Source: Tenacibaculum sp. M341 (GTDB taxonomy: Bacteria; Bacteroidota; Bacteroidia; Flavobacteriales; Flavobacteriaceae). Taken from it: a stretch of DNA of 64,000 nucleotides. The notes under the pieces were generated by a model that was given only the letters and a program-made list of their open reading frames with translations, was not told where the DNA came from and made no database searches. The stretch is taken from positions 1 through 64,000 of the forward strand of contig NZ_SJXJ01000017.1 in NCBI RefSeq assembly GCF_004337695.1, written 5' to 3'. The position numbers were made by a program, and so were the translations under genes. Of the stretch, positions 36,157 through 46,965 are shown piece after piece. The stretch's first letter is position 1. The number at the start of each line of letters is the position of its first letter.

Positions 36157-38070
36157 ATGAGTAAAATTATAGGAATAGATTTAGGTACAACCAACTCTTG
36201 TGTTTCTGTAATGGAAGGAAACGAGCCAGTGGTAATTCCTAATTCAGAAGGAAAAAGAACAACACCATCTGTTGTGGCATTTGTTGAAGGAGGAGAGCGT
36301 AAAGTAGGAGATCCAGCAAAGCGTCAAGCAGTAACTAACCCAACTAAAACTGTATACTCTATTAAGCGTTTTATGGGGAATAAATACTCAGAGTCAGAAA
36401 GAGAAGCTGACAGAGTGCCTTATGAAGTAGTAAAGGGAGACAACGATACACCACGTGTAAAAATTGATGATCGTTTATATACACCACAAGAAATTTCTGC
36501 GATGGTGTTACAAAAGATGAAAAAGACAGCTGAAGATTATTTAGGACAAGATGTTTCTGAAGCAGTAATTACTGTACCAGCTTATTTTAACGATGCACAA
36601 CGTCAGGCTACTAAAGAAGCTGGAGAAATTGCAGGTTTAACAGTTCGTCGTATTATTAACGAACCAACAGCTGCAGCTTTAGCTTACGGTTTAGATAAAG
36701 CAAATGATGATAAGAAAATTGTAGTATTTGACTTTGGTGGAGGTACACATGATGTTTCTATTCTTGAATTAGGAGATGGAGTATTTGAAGTATTAGCTAC
36801 TGATGGAGATACTCACTTAGGTGGAGATGATGTTGATGAAAAAATTATCAATTGGTTAGCTGAAGAGTTTAAAGCTGATGAGAACATGGATTTACGTCAA
36901 GATCCAATGGCTTTACAGCGTTTAAAAGAAGCTGCTGAAAAAGCTAAGATTGAATTATCTAGTACTACATCTACAGAAATTAACTTACCATATATTACTG
37001 CTACAGCAAGTGGACCTAAGCACTTAGTTCGTACTTTAAGTAGAGCGAAGTTTGAGCAGTTAATTGATGATTTAGTAAAAAGAACTATTGAGCCATGTCA
37101 AACAGCTTTAAAGAATGCTGATTTATCAACTTCTGATATTGATGAGGTAATCTTAGTTGGAGGTTCTACTCGTATTCCTGCAATTCAAGAAGCAGTTGAG
37201 AAGTTCTTCGGAAAAGCACCAAGTAAAGGAGTGAACCCAGATGAGGTTGTATCTTTAGGAGCAGCTATTCAAGGTGGAGTTTTAACAGGTGATGTAAAAG
37301 ACGTTCTTTTATTAGATGTAACTCCATTATCTTTAGGTATTGAAACTATGGGTAATGTATTTACTAAGTTAATCGATGCAAATACTACGATTCCTACTAA
37401 AAAATCTCAGGTATTCTCTACAGCTGCTGATAACCAGCCTTCTGTTGATATTCACGTATTACAGGGAGAAAGAGCAATGGCTGCAGATAATAAAACAATT
37501 GGACGTTTCCAATTAGCAGATATTCCACCAGCACCAAGAGGAGTTCCTCAAATTGAAGTAACTTTTGATATTGATGCGAATGGTATTATTAATGTATCAG
37601 CTTCTGATAAAGCGACAGGAAAAGTTCAAAATATCCGTATTGAAGCTTCATCTGGATTAACAGACGAAGAAATTCAAAAGATGAAAGCTGATGCTGAAGC
37701 TAACGCAGAAGCTGATGCTAAAGCTAAAGAAACTATTGATAAAATCAATGGAGCTGATTCTATGATTTTCCAAACGGAGAAGCAATTAAAAGAATTTGGT
37801 GATAAATTATCTGACGATAAGAAAGCTCCAATTGAGGCTGCTTTAGAAGAGTTGAAAAAAGCTCATGAGAGCAAAGATTTAGCTCAAATTGATGTAGCAA
37901 TGGAGAAAATCAATGAAGCATGGAAAGTAGCTTCTGAAGAAATGTATGCAGCTCAGCAACAAGCAGGAGGTGCTGCTGGAGGAGCTCAAGGACAACCAGA
38001 AGGAAATGCTCAAGGAGCAACTGAAAATAATGATAATGTAGAAGATGTAGATTTCGAAGAAGTGAAGTAA
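36157..38070 (+). CDS. dnaK: Chaperone DnaK (Hsp70)
   Basis: 637 aa. N-terminal ATPase begins [20 protein letters not shown], with [17 protein letters not shown] and the second phosphate loop FGGGTHDVS. The substrate domain holds [13 protein letters not shown]. The Ala/Gly/Gln-rich tail ends [10 protein letters not shown], close to the usual EEVK-type end that binds co-chaperones. grpE and dnaJ are 23 kb away at 60.9-62.6 kb, not in the same operon. Confidence 0.97.
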   Translation: MSKIIGIDLGTTNSCVSVMEGNEPVVIPNSEGKRTTPSVVAFVEGGERKVGDPAKRQAVTNPTKTVYSIKRFMGNKYSESEREADRVPYEVVKGDNDTPRVKIDDRLYTPQEISAMVLQKMKKTAEDYLGQDVSEAVITVPAYFNDAQRQATKEAGEIAGLTVRRIINEPTAAALAYGLDKANDDKKIVVFDFGGGTHDVSILELGDGVFEVLATDGDTHLGGDDVDEKIINWLAEEFKADENMDLRQDPMALQRLKEAAEKAKIELSSTTSTEINLPYITATASGPKHLVRTLSRAKFEQLIDDLVKRTIEPCQTALKNADLSTSDIDEVILVGGSTRIPAIQEAVEKFFGKAPSKGVNPDEVVSLGAAIQGGVLTGDVKDVLLLDVTPLSLGIETMGNVFTKLIDANTTIPTKKSQVFSTAADNQPSVDIHVLQGERAMAADNKTIGRFQLADIPPAPRGVPQIEVTFDIDANGIINVSASDKATGKVQNIRIEASSGLTDEEIQKMKADAEANAEADAKAKETIDKINGADSMIFQTEKQLKEFGDKLSDDKKAPIEAALEELKKAHESKDLAQIDVAMEKINEAWKVASEEMYAAQQQAGGAAGGAQGQPEGNAQGATENNDNVEDVDFEEVK

Positions 38071-38093
38071 TCAAACATTATCTTAAATAATTT

Positions 38094-38128
38094 AAAAAGC
38101 CATTGTATTTTTTACAATGGCTTTTTTT
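38094..38128 (+). terminator. Terminator of dnaK
   Basis: 14-bp stem AAAAAGCCATTGTA / TACAATGGCTTTTT followed by T residues. Confidence 0.9.
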
Positions 38129-38377
38129 GTTACATTATAATTCAATATGTTAAAAAAATATAGAATTATTTGTTTTATTTAAGGTGTTGTTTTTTAGTGT
38201 TTTATTTTGGTTTTGGTGAGAACTTTATTTTTAGTTAAAATAAAAAGACGTATTAAACGTTAACATATGTAGACTTAAATTAAAAAATAAAACAGAATAA
38301 ATAATTTTATTTATTAGTTTAATAAATGTTTTATGCTTACTTTTAATCTAAGCAATTTATATAAGATATATATTAGT

Positions 38378-38515
38378 TCTGTCGGGGAACTTAAACATAT
38401 TACATGTAGGTAACGTCAGTAAGGTAGGGTGTGAGTAAAAGTTAATAATTTAACTTACAAATAATCCCTAATAATAACATCACTCTACCTGTACTGACAT
38501 CAGTAGAGATTCTTT
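38378..38515. ncRNA. Structured intergenic element, candidate small RNA
   Basis: In the 560-bp gap between dnaK and the DEAD-box gene, a long imperfect stem pairs GTCAGTAAGGTAGGGTG (38415-38431) with CACTCTACCTGTACTGAC (38481-38498), with one bulge and one G-U pair. Inside it is a second hairpin (about 38435-38458). Just before it are two small hairpins (GTTC...GAAC at 38377-38391 and a TTAC/GTAA dyad at about 38400-38415). The element is less AT-rich than the gap around it. No promoter match is convincing and no ORF is present. Strand is undecided, though TTCTTTTT follows on the plus strand. Confidence 0.4.
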
Positions 38516-38567
38516 TTACTTACTACTAACTCTGTTTTTAATACAAATAATTACAATTTATATATAA

Positions 38568-38606
38568 AAAAAGACCGTTTAAACTTAATTTAAACAGTCT
38601 TTATAT
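38568..38606. terminator. Terminator downstream of the DEAD-box gene
   Basis: Stem AAAGACCGTTTAAA / TTTAAACAGTCTTT with flanking A-run, best read on the minus strand as the helicase terminator. Confidence 0.8.
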
Positions 38607-38630
38607 TTTATAATTTGAAATAATAAAGTA

Positions 38631-40433
38631 TTAACTTCTTCTTCGTCTTCCAAATTGTTTATTTCCTTGTTTTTTAGATTGGAATTTGTTTTCACTTCTG
38701 TCTCTGTCACTTCTATTTCTTCCAAATCCTTTACTAGGGCTATCTCCACGTCTTCTTCTTCCGCCAGATCCTCCACCAGATCTTCTTCTTCCGCCACCTT
38801 TACGCTCATTTTTAGTAATTTCAACGTTTACTCTTCTACCGTTAAATTCAGCGTTATTAGCAGAGAATGCATCTAATGTGTCATTTTCAAAGTTTTTATC
38901 TATTTCAAAGAAAGAGAACGTATCTAAAATATCGATAGCTCCAATTTCAACACTTTTAGAAATCCCTTGCTCATTAATTAATCCCATCAATTTAGCTGGG
39001 TTTAATCTATCTTTTCTACCTAAATTAATAAAGAAACGCGACATGTTTTCATTCGTTTCTCTTCTTCTTCCTGAAGAAGATCTATCGTCTCTATCTCTAG
39101 AAGTAGCGTTATTTAAATCAGGTGCATTTTCGTAGTATGATAAGAAAGAATTAAATTCAAGAGAAACAAACTTCTGAATTAATTCTTCTCTACTGAAGTC
39201 ATTTAATTTTTCGTAAATACTAGGTAAAAAAGGATCAATTTTACCAGTTTCTACTTCTGAGTTTTCTACTTTGTCAATTAAGTGGAAAAGTTGTTTTTTA
39301 CAAATCTCTTCACCAGTTGGAATAGGAGTGTGGACAAACTTTTTCTTTAAGATTCTCTCTATAGGATTCAGTTTGTAACGCTCTTTTTTATTTACTAAAG
39401 CAATAGAAACCCCTTTGTTACCAGCTCTACCAGTTCTACCACTTCGGTGGTTGTAATTTTCAATTTGATCTGGTAATTTATGGTTAATTACATGTGTAAG
39501 ATTGTTTACATCTAAACCACGTGCAGCAACATCAGTAGCAACAAGTATTTGAATGTTCTTTTTTCTGAATTTTTCCATAACACTATCTCTTTGCGCTTGA
39601 GATAAATCACCATGCAATGAGTCAGCATTATATCCATCTTGAATTAGTTTGTCAGCTACTTCTTGAGTTTCTCTTCTTGTTCTACAAAAAACAATTGCAT
39701 AAATATCAGGATTAACATCTGCAACTCTCTTTAGAGCAGGGTATCTTGTTCTTTCTGTAACTAAATAATATTCGTGACTTACATTATCAGAACCTTGATT
39801 TTTTTCACCAGAAGCTACTTCAACTGGGTTCGTCATGTAATTACTTGCAATAGCTTCTACTTCTCTAGGGAATGTAGCAGAAAATAAAAGTGTTTGTTTT
39901 TCATCTGGAGTAGCTTCTAAAACTTTGTCAAGTTCGTCTTTAAAGCCCATGTTTAACATTTCATCAGCTTCATCTAAAACTAACCATTTTACACTACCTA
40001 ATCTTAAAGCTCTTCTTCTAATTAAGTCAACAGTTCTACCAGGAGTACCAACAACAATTTGAGCTCCTCTTTTAAGTTGCTTAATTTGTTGGTCAATGTT
40101 TGCTCCTCCGTATACTGTTACAACTTTTAAATTAGGAATGTATTTAGAGAAATCTTCAATGTTTTTTCCTATTTGTACAGCTAATTCTCTTGTAGGAGAT
40201 AAAATAATAGCTTGTGTAGCTTTGTTATCAGTATCAGCTAACTCAACAATAGGTAAACTAAAAGCTGCTGTTTTACCAGTACCAGTTTGTGCAAAAGCTT
40301 TTAAATCTTCTGAAGATGATAATATTTGTGGAATTGCTTTTTCTTGAATTACCGTAGGTTTTTCATAACCTAAATCATTCAACGCATCATTGATAGGTTG
40401 TTTTAAACCTAAATCAGAGAATGTTATAGACAT
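38631..40433 (-). CDS. DEAD-box ATP-dependent RNA helicase (DeaD/CsdA-like)
   Basis: 600 aa. It contains the Q motif (FSDLGLKQPINDALNDLGYE), motif I AQTGTGKT, DEAD in VLDEADEML, SAT, and HRSGRTGRAG. After the helicase core comes a DbpA-type RNA-binding domain (MSRFFINLGRKDRLNPAKLM) and a basic, Gly/Arg/Ser-rich tail of about 50 residues. It remodels rRNA or mRNA, typically in cold. Its 5' leader carries two mutually exclusive hairpins ending 2 nt before the ATG (see 40436-40477). Confidence 0.95.
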   Translation of the reverse strand: MSITFSDLGLKQPINDALNDLGYEKPTVIQEKAIPQILSSSEDLKAFAQTGTGKTAAFSLPIVELADTDNKATQAIILSPTRELAVQIGKNIEDFSKYIPNLKVVTVYGGANIDQQIKQLKRGAQIVVGTPGRTVDLIRRRALRLGSVKWLVLDEADEMLNMGFKDELDKVLEATPDEKQTLLFSATFPREVEAIASNYMTNPVEVASGEKNQGSDNVSHEYYLVTERTRYPALKRVADVNPDIYAIVFCRTRRETQEVADKLIQDGYNADSLHGDLSQAQRDSVMEKFRKKNIQILVATDVAARGLDVNNLTHVINHKLPDQIENYNHRSGRTGRAGNKGVSIALVNKKERYKLNPIERILKKKFVHTPIPTGEEICKKQLFHLIDKVENSEVETGKIDPFLPSIYEKLNDFSREELIQKFVSLEFNSFLSYYENAPDLNNATSRDRDDRSSSGRRRETNENMSRFFINLGRKDRLNPAKLMGLINEQGISKSVEIGAIDILDTFSFFEIDKNFENDTLDAFSANNAEFNGRRVNVEITKNERKGGGRRRSGGGSGGRRRRGDSPSKGFGRNRSDRDRSENKFQSKKQGNKQFGRRRRS

Positions 40434-40435
40434 AA

Positions 40436-40477
40436 ATCTATGAGTTTTTTATCGAACTCATAGATGCCCTATCTATG
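40436..40477 (-). promoter_or_regulatory. Switch-like leader of the DEAD-box helicase: mutually exclusive hairpins
   Basis: On the minus strand three segments follow in order: CATAGAT (40477-40471), ATCTATGAGTT (40465-40455) and AACTCATAGAT (40446-40436). Segment 2 pairs perfectly with segment 3 over 11 bp, or with segment 1 over 7 bp, but not with both. Segment 3 ends 2 nt before the helicase ATG at 40433, so the 2:3 hairpin would block ribosome access and the 1:2 hairpin would free it. This could be an RNA thermometer or an autoregulatory site opened or bound by the helicase. Confidence 0.55.
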
Positions 40478-40557
40478 AATTCTAATTATATTTTATTTTT
40501 AGGACGGCACAAAAGTAATTAAATAAAATAACGTAAAGCCATTAAGATGGTTATTTT

Positions 40558-41910
40558 TTATAACTCAGTGATTTGTTTTTCAATAGCTTTAGAAGATAAA
40601 GCACAAAAACCGTTTTCAACAATTCCTTTTTTGTTGATTAAAACCATTCTAGGAAATTTACTGCTTAAGAAGTTATGAGCATTACTTTCTGAATTTAAAT
40701 AATACTGATGTTTGATATCAAGTTCTTTAATGTATTGGTTTTTTTCATTGTTAATATTAATAACAAGAAATTCAATGTTTGGATTGTTATTTATTAAATA
40801 GTTCATTCTAGAAGCTACCCAACTATCAGAAGAGTATTGTTTGTTTCTAAAATAAATAACTGCGTTCTTATGCTTAATAACACTATTTATATTTTCAATA
40901 GCACCATCAGGAGCAGTAACAGAAAAATTAGGAATTCGTTTGTGCTTTTTGATGCCTTTAACATCTTTCACTAATAAAGAGATTTCTTCTTTATCTTTTT
41001 CATTAGTAGATGAAGAAATGAAAGTATCAAATGCTTTTTTGTTAATACTACAACTTTTTTTATTGTAAAAATGTCTGATAGTAGTTTCTTTAAGTAATTT
41101 ATTCTTTAGTTTTTCAGAATCTATCTTTTCATTAATCGCGTTAAGTAACGCAATTGTGAATTCATCACTATCATCTTCTATTTTTTTCTTGTAAATATCC
41201 GAGTATAAATGATTGTATACATATTCGCGATAAGGAGTGTAAAACATCAACTGAGAGTTGTTGATTGAAGCTGTATTTCTATGTTCAACAAATGAACTAT
41301 CAATCTGCTCTGGTTGATCTTTCAAACTATTATCTATAATAAAGCTTTCGATTTTTGTATATAAAGGGTAGTGTAGCGCTACATTTAAAATATCAATAAA
41401 CTTTTCAGAATAATCAGTGTTATTAAGTTTATATTCTTCTATAAAATCTTTTTTTGTTTGCTCTAAAGAATCAACTTTATGTTTAAACTCTTTGGCTGGT
41501 AAGTTGTAGTATTTATAAAAGTTTCTTTGTTCTTCTTCGTTAGATAAAAAACTTTCAACTAGTAAATTATTCCTATCCGCATTGGTACCACTAAAGACTA
41601 AAGACTCATCAAAATCCCAAGTATTTAATCGAATTAACAAACTATCTTTAGGTTCTAAAAAAACATATTGTAACTCTGCACCATGCTTAAAGTAGTATAA
41701 ACCAGAATGAATATTTTCTAGTTTCCCCATAAAAGTGTGATTTTTTTCGATGGCAATAGAATCAACGATTTCATCATTGTGATCGAAAAGAAGTACAAAG
41801 CTATCTTTTGGATTTATGATCTTTCCTCCAAAATAAGTAAGCTTTTTGTTTTCTTTAGAATTACATCCTATTAATAAGATTGAAATAAAAAAAGTAAAGT
41901 ATTTTATCAT
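40558..41910 (-). CDS. Thioredoxin-fold lipoprotein lacking the CxxC site
   Basis: 450 aa from ATG at 41910, chosen because MIKYFTFFISILLIGC is a proper lipoprotein signal; an upstream in-frame start at 41961 would bury it. It has an N-terminal DUF4369-like region (GGKIINPKDSFVLLFDHNDE), a helical middle, and a C-terminal thioredoxin-like domain (IPNFSVTAPDGAIENINSVI). Where redox proteins have WCxxC, this one has FRNKQYSSDSW, so it cannot do thiol exchange in the usual way. Its function is unknown, probably structural or binding in the periplasm. Confidence 0.82.
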   Translation of the reverse strand: MIKYFTFFISILLIGCNSKENKKLTYFGGKIINPKDSFVLLFDHNDEIVDSIAIEKNHTFMGKLENIHSGLYYFKHGAELQYVFLEPKDSLLIRLNTWDFDESLVFSGTNADRNNLLVESFLSNEEEQRNFYKYYNLPAKEFKHKVDSLEQTKKDFIEEYKLNNTDYSEKFIDILNVALHYPLYTKIESFIIDNSLKDQPEQIDSSFVEHRNTASINNSQLMFYTPYREYVYNHLYSDIYKKKIEDDSDEFTIALLNAINEKIDSEKLKNKLLKETTIRHFYNKKSCSINKKAFDTFISSSTNEKDKEEISLLVKDVKGIKKHKRIPNFSVTAPDGAIENINSVIKHKNAVIYFRNKQYSSDSWVASRMNYLINNNPNIEFLVININNEKNQYIKELDIKHQYYLNSESNAHNFLSSKFPRMVLINKKGIVENGFCALSSKAIEKQITEL

Positions 41911-42046
41911 ATATATTATTAGAAACACGTAATTATCAACACCCAAAAATAGAAATAACACTCAAAAATAGGTGTTAATTCGATGTTAATATTAATTTTA
42001 GTAAGAAATTTTTAACGATTGTAAAATATCTGTCTCAATGCTTTAA

Positions 42047-43717
<1,671 letters not shown>

Positions 43718-43718
43718 A

Positions 43719-43752
43719 TAAAAAAGGAAGCTGAAAAGCTTCCTTTTTTATT
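43719..43752. terminator. Bidirectional terminator between the ABC-F gene and oxyR
   Basis: Stem AAAAAGGAAGCT / AGCTTCCTTTTTT with a short loop. Confidence 0.85.
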
Positions 43753-43769
43753 TTATAAATTCTTGTTTT

Positions 43770-44708
43770 TTATTTTCTAATAGGACTAATAATTTCTACA
43801 TCACTAAAAGCAATAGCTCCTCTTATAATTCCATCAATACTACTTTTTAAAGCTTCAATTAATTGCATTTTTAATTGAGATTTATGGTAAATTAAACTTA
43901 CTTCTCTTGCCGGTGGAGGTGTAGTAAATTCTCTTAAATGACTTTTGTCTTCTTCATTTAAATCTAAAGTATTTAAATAAGGTAATAATGTCATGCCAAG
44001 TCCATCTTTGGATAGTTTAATTAAAGTGTCAAAACTTCCGCTTTCTAAATGAAAAGGTTTGTCGTCTTCCTTTCTATTTAATTTACATAAGTTGATAACA
44101 CTATTTTTAAAACAATGTCCATCTTCCAATAAAAGAACATCTTCTAATTCTAAATCTTCAACTTCTAGTTTTTGCTTTTCATATAATCGGTGTTCTTTCG
44201 GAATTAAACCAACAAAAGGTTCATAATATAATACACGTTCTTTAATAGCTTCATTACCTAAAGGAGTAGCGGCAATGGCAGCATCAATATATCCATCTGA
44301 AAGCTTTCTTATAATTTCATCAGTTGTTAATTCTTCAATGATAAGTTTTACTTTCGGGTAGTTTCGTGTAAAATGTTTTAAAAACATAGGTAACAGCGTA
44401 GGCATAATTGTTGGAATTATCCCTAACTTAAACTCTCCACCAACATATCCTTTCTGCTGATGTACAATATCTACAATTCGATTACTTTCATCTACAATAA
44501 CTTTTGCTTGTTCAATAATTTTTTCACCAACAGGAGTTAATTCGATTGGTTTTTTAGATCGATTAAAAATTTTAGCATCTAATTCTTCCTCTAATTTTTG
44601 TATTTGCATACTTAACGTAGGTTGAGTTACAAAACAATGTTCAGCAGCAACTGTAAAGTTTTTATGCTCAGCAACTGCTAATGTGTACTTTAATTGAGTA
44701 ATCGTCAT
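43770..44708 (-). CDS. oxyR: Hydrogen-peroxide sensor OxyR (LysR family)
   Basis: 312 aa. N-terminal winged helix (TITQLKYTLAVAEHKNFTVA), then a periplasmic-binding-like sensor. The two redox cysteines are both present and spaced as in OxyR: EDGHCFKNSVINLCK, Cys-x8-Cys. It is divergent from dps, a classic OxyR target, with 103 bp between the starts. Confidence 0.93.
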   Translation of the reverse strand: MTITQLKYTLAVAEHKNFTVAAEHCFVTQPTLSMQIQKLEEELDAKIFNRSKKPIELTPVGEKIIEQAKVIVDESNRIVDIVHQQKGYVGGEFKLGIIPTIMPTLLPMFLKHFTRNYPKVKLIIEELTTDEIIRKLSDGYIDAAIAATPLGNEAIKERVLYYEPFVGLIPKEHRLYEKQKLEVEDLELEDVLLLEDGHCFKNSVINLCKLNRKEDDKPFHLESGSFDTLIKLSKDGLGMTLLPYLNTLDLNEEDKSHLREFTTPPPAREVSLIYHKSQLKMQLIEALKSSIDGIIRGAIAFSDVEIISPIRK

Positions 44709-44811
44709 TAATAATATTTTTTGATAAAGATATTAATTCTATCGATAAAACTAATAGTAGTTCTGATTTAATATGAAGTAATTTTGAATCACAATTTAAA
44801 AACAAATAATC
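44709..44811. promoter_or_regulatory. oxyR-dps divergent control region
   Basis: It contains a TAATTTTG -7 element for dps (44779-44786) and an AT-rich stretch with repeated GATAAA / CGATAAAA and CTAT/ATAG half-sites at 44722-44760 that loosely resemble an OxyR site. The match is partial, so binding is inference from the gene pair. Confidence 0.4.
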
Positions 44812-45282
44812 ATGAATAATACAATATTAGGTTTAGATAAAGAGAAAACAAAAGAAGAATCGCAAGAGTTAAATATCCTTTTAGCAAATTTTCAAGTATT
44901 TTACCAAACTTTAAGAGGACTACACTGGAATATAAAAGGAAAAAACTTTTTTGAGTTACATGCAAAATTTGAAGAATTGTATTTAGATGCTCAAGAAAAA
45001 ATAGATTTAATAGCAGAAAGAGTGTTAACCTTACAAGGAACGCCAATGCATACATTTAAAGACTATACTATGAACGCTACTGTTGAGGTAGGAGAGAATG
45101 TTTTTAAAGATGAAGAAGCTGTAGCTTTAATTGTAAGATCTCTATCTGAGTTATTAAAAATAGAAAGAGGAATCCTTGAATTATCTGATGAGATTGGAGA
45201 TGAGGGAACTAACTCTATGATGAGTGATTTTATTGCAGAACAAGAAAAAACAATATGGATGTTTAATGCATGGTTGAACTAA
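44812..45282 (+). CDS. dps: Dps-family ferritin-like DNA-protection protein
   Basis: 156 aa four-helix bundle. Ferroxidase residues fall at the subunit interface: RGLHWNIKGKNFFELHAKFE and YLDAQEKIDLIAERVLTLQG. It stores iron with peroxide consumption and shields DNA. It is next to oxyR and divergent from it. The N-terminal tail is short and not very basic, so DNA binding may be weak. Confidence 0.94.
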   Translation: MNNTILGLDKEKTKEESQELNILLANFQVFYQTLRGLHWNIKGKNFFELHAKFEELYLDAQEKIDLIAERVLTLQGTPMHTFKDYTMNATVEVGENVFKDEEAVALIVRSLSELLKIERGILELSDEIGDEGTNSMMSDFIAEQEKTIWMFNAWLN

Positions 45283-45310
45283 AAAGCTACTATTTATAAC
45301 TAATCTAATT

Positions 45311-45383
45311 ATTAAACTTAAGTTTAATTTGGTAACTTTTTTTTAAAAGCAAATTAAAGTCAAGTTGACGGAAACTTTAATTT
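45311..45383. promoter_or_regulatory. Two palindromes upstream of the PhoX-like/peroxidase operon
   Basis: ATTAAACTTAAGTTTAAT (45311-45328) is an 18-bp perfect palindrome, with eight T residues shortly after it, so it may also act as the dps terminator. AAATTAAAGT (45351-45360) and ACTTTAATTT (45374-45383) form a 10-bp inverted repeat with a 13-nt centre, 55 bp before the ATG at 45438. Both share the TTAAA core and could be operator sites. Confidence 0.35.
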
Positions 45384-45437
45384 GACATTGTTGTTTTGTG
45401 CTGGGAATATAAAAACTAAATAAATCCAATTACAACA

Positions 45438-46961
45438 ATGAAAAAATTAAAATTAAGTATAGTTGCTTTATTAGCATTATCTATTTGTACTACTACATTT
45501 TACTCTTGTGAAGACGGTATGAATGGTATGGATGGTGTTGACGGAGTAGACGGACAAAACGGGGCAGATGGTCAAGACGGTCAAGATGGTCAAGACGCTA
45601 CTCCAGTATTAACATCTTCTAAAACACCAAACTTTTTAAAAGTAACTAGTGATTTTGTAGGATTAAAGATAACTCCAATTTTATCTTCGGAGGATGTAAT
45701 TCCTAATACTCCAGATTTCGTTTACGGATCTATGGCTGATGGTGCTGGGTTATTAAGTGAAGCAGATGGAACTTTTACGTTAATTAATAATATAGAAGCT
45801 GATTATTCTGTAGCTAGAATTAAATTAGATGAAAACTTAAGACCTATTGCAGGAGATTATATTTTAAATGCTGCTGCAACTGCAGAAACTGCTCAATGTT
45901 CAGGATCAATGATCAGTCCAGAAGAGCATGGTTTCGGACCATTATATTTATCTGGTGGAGAATGGGGAGGATCTTCTAAAGGAGTTTTCGCTACAGATCC
46001 ATACAAATCAGCTGATGACGCTGGAACAGGAAGATTATTACCAGCTTTAGGTCAATGGTCTACAGAAAATGCTGTTGTTATTGGTAAAGATGCTTACCCA
46101 AATAAAACAGTTGCTTTTATAGGAGATGATCATTCAGATAACGACGTTCCTTCTGGACAATTAGGAATGTATGTTGGAGATAGAGGAGATTTAGAAACAG
46201 GTAAATTATACGGATTAAAAGTTACTACTGCTGGAGTAGACTATGAAGTTGATATGGTAGAAGGAACTGAGTATGATGCTGAGTTCGTTGAGTTAACTGA
46301 AACTGAAATTAGTGCTTTAGATGCTGAAGCTAAATCTAAAGGAGTTATGGGATTCTCTCGTTTAGAAGATATCGACTGGAGAAGAGGTGCTGCAGGTAAC
46401 CAAAGAGAGCTTTACTTTGCTGTTACAGGTAGAAATAAATCTGGATTAATGGGTAAAGGTACTTTCTTAGGACGTATTTATAAAGTTGTATTAAATGATA
46501 CAGATCCAACAGGAGCAGCTAAAATTACTTGTATTTTAGATGGTGATAAAGTTGGAGGAAAAGCTGAAGGATTCCATTCTCCAGATAATATTTTAGTAAC
46601 TGAAAATTATGCTTACATTCAAGAAGATCCAAATGGATATTTAGATACTGCAGTAAACGGATTTGCTAAATTATACCAATACAATTTAAATACAGGGGAA
46701 ATCAAAACTGTATTAGAGTGTGATCAAAATAGAGCTGCTGATATGGGATATGGTTCTAACACAAGAAATTGGGAAATTACAGGTATGATTGATGTAACTG
46801 ACATTGTTAACAATGGTAAAAACACATTCATCGTAATTACTCAAAATCATGGATGGGAGCCTGCAGATGGAACATCATTTACAGATCCATTAGCGAATCC
46901 TGATTTAGGAAACAGAAAAGAAGGTTCAGTATTACACGTTATCACTGGGTTAGAAAGATAA
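45438..46961 (+). CDS. PhoX-like (DUF839) lipoprotein with collagen-like GxD repeats
   Basis: 507 aa. Signal MKKLKLSIVALLALSICTTT with a lipobox ending at FYSC. Directly after it are about nine Gly-X-X triplets rich in Asp (GMNGMDGVDGVDGQNGADGQ), a flexible surface spacer. The main part matches PhoX/DUF839: GFSRLEDIDWRRG and FHSPDNILVTENYAYIQEDP, residues that bind calcium and iron in PhoX phosphatases. It may be a surface phosphatase or a related enzyme; full metal ligation should be checked. It lies 4 nt before the peroxidase gene. Confidence 0.82.
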   Translation: MKKLKLSIVALLALSICTTTFYSCEDGMNGMDGVDGVDGQNGADGQDGQDGQDATPVLTSSKTPNFLKVTSDFVGLKITPILSSEDVIPNTPDFVYGSMADGAGLLSEADGTFTLINNIEADYSVARIKLDENLRPIAGDYILNAAATAETAQCSGSMISPEEHGFGPLYLSGGEWGGSSKGVFATDPYKSADDAGTGRLLPALGQWSTENAVVIGKDAYPNKTVAFIGDDHSDNDVPSGQLGMYVGDRGDLETGKLYGLKVTTAGVDYEVDMVEGTEYDAEFVELTETEISALDAEAKSKGVMGFSRLEDIDWRRGAAGNQRELYFAVTGRNKSGLMGKGTFLGRIYKVVLNDTDPTGAAKITCILDGDKVGGKAEGFHSPDNILVTENYAYIQEDPNGYLDTAVNGFAKLYQYNLNTGEIKTVLECDQNRAADMGYGSNTRNWEITGMIDVTDIVNNGKNTFIVITQNHGWEPADGTSFTDPLANPDLGNRKEGSVLHVITGLER

Positions 46962-46965
46962 AAAA

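Noticed and set aside
38585-39135. Several overlapping frames on both strands over the helicase tail
   Set aside because: They are shadows of the repetitive Gly/Arg/Ser-rich 3' end of the DEAD-box gene.
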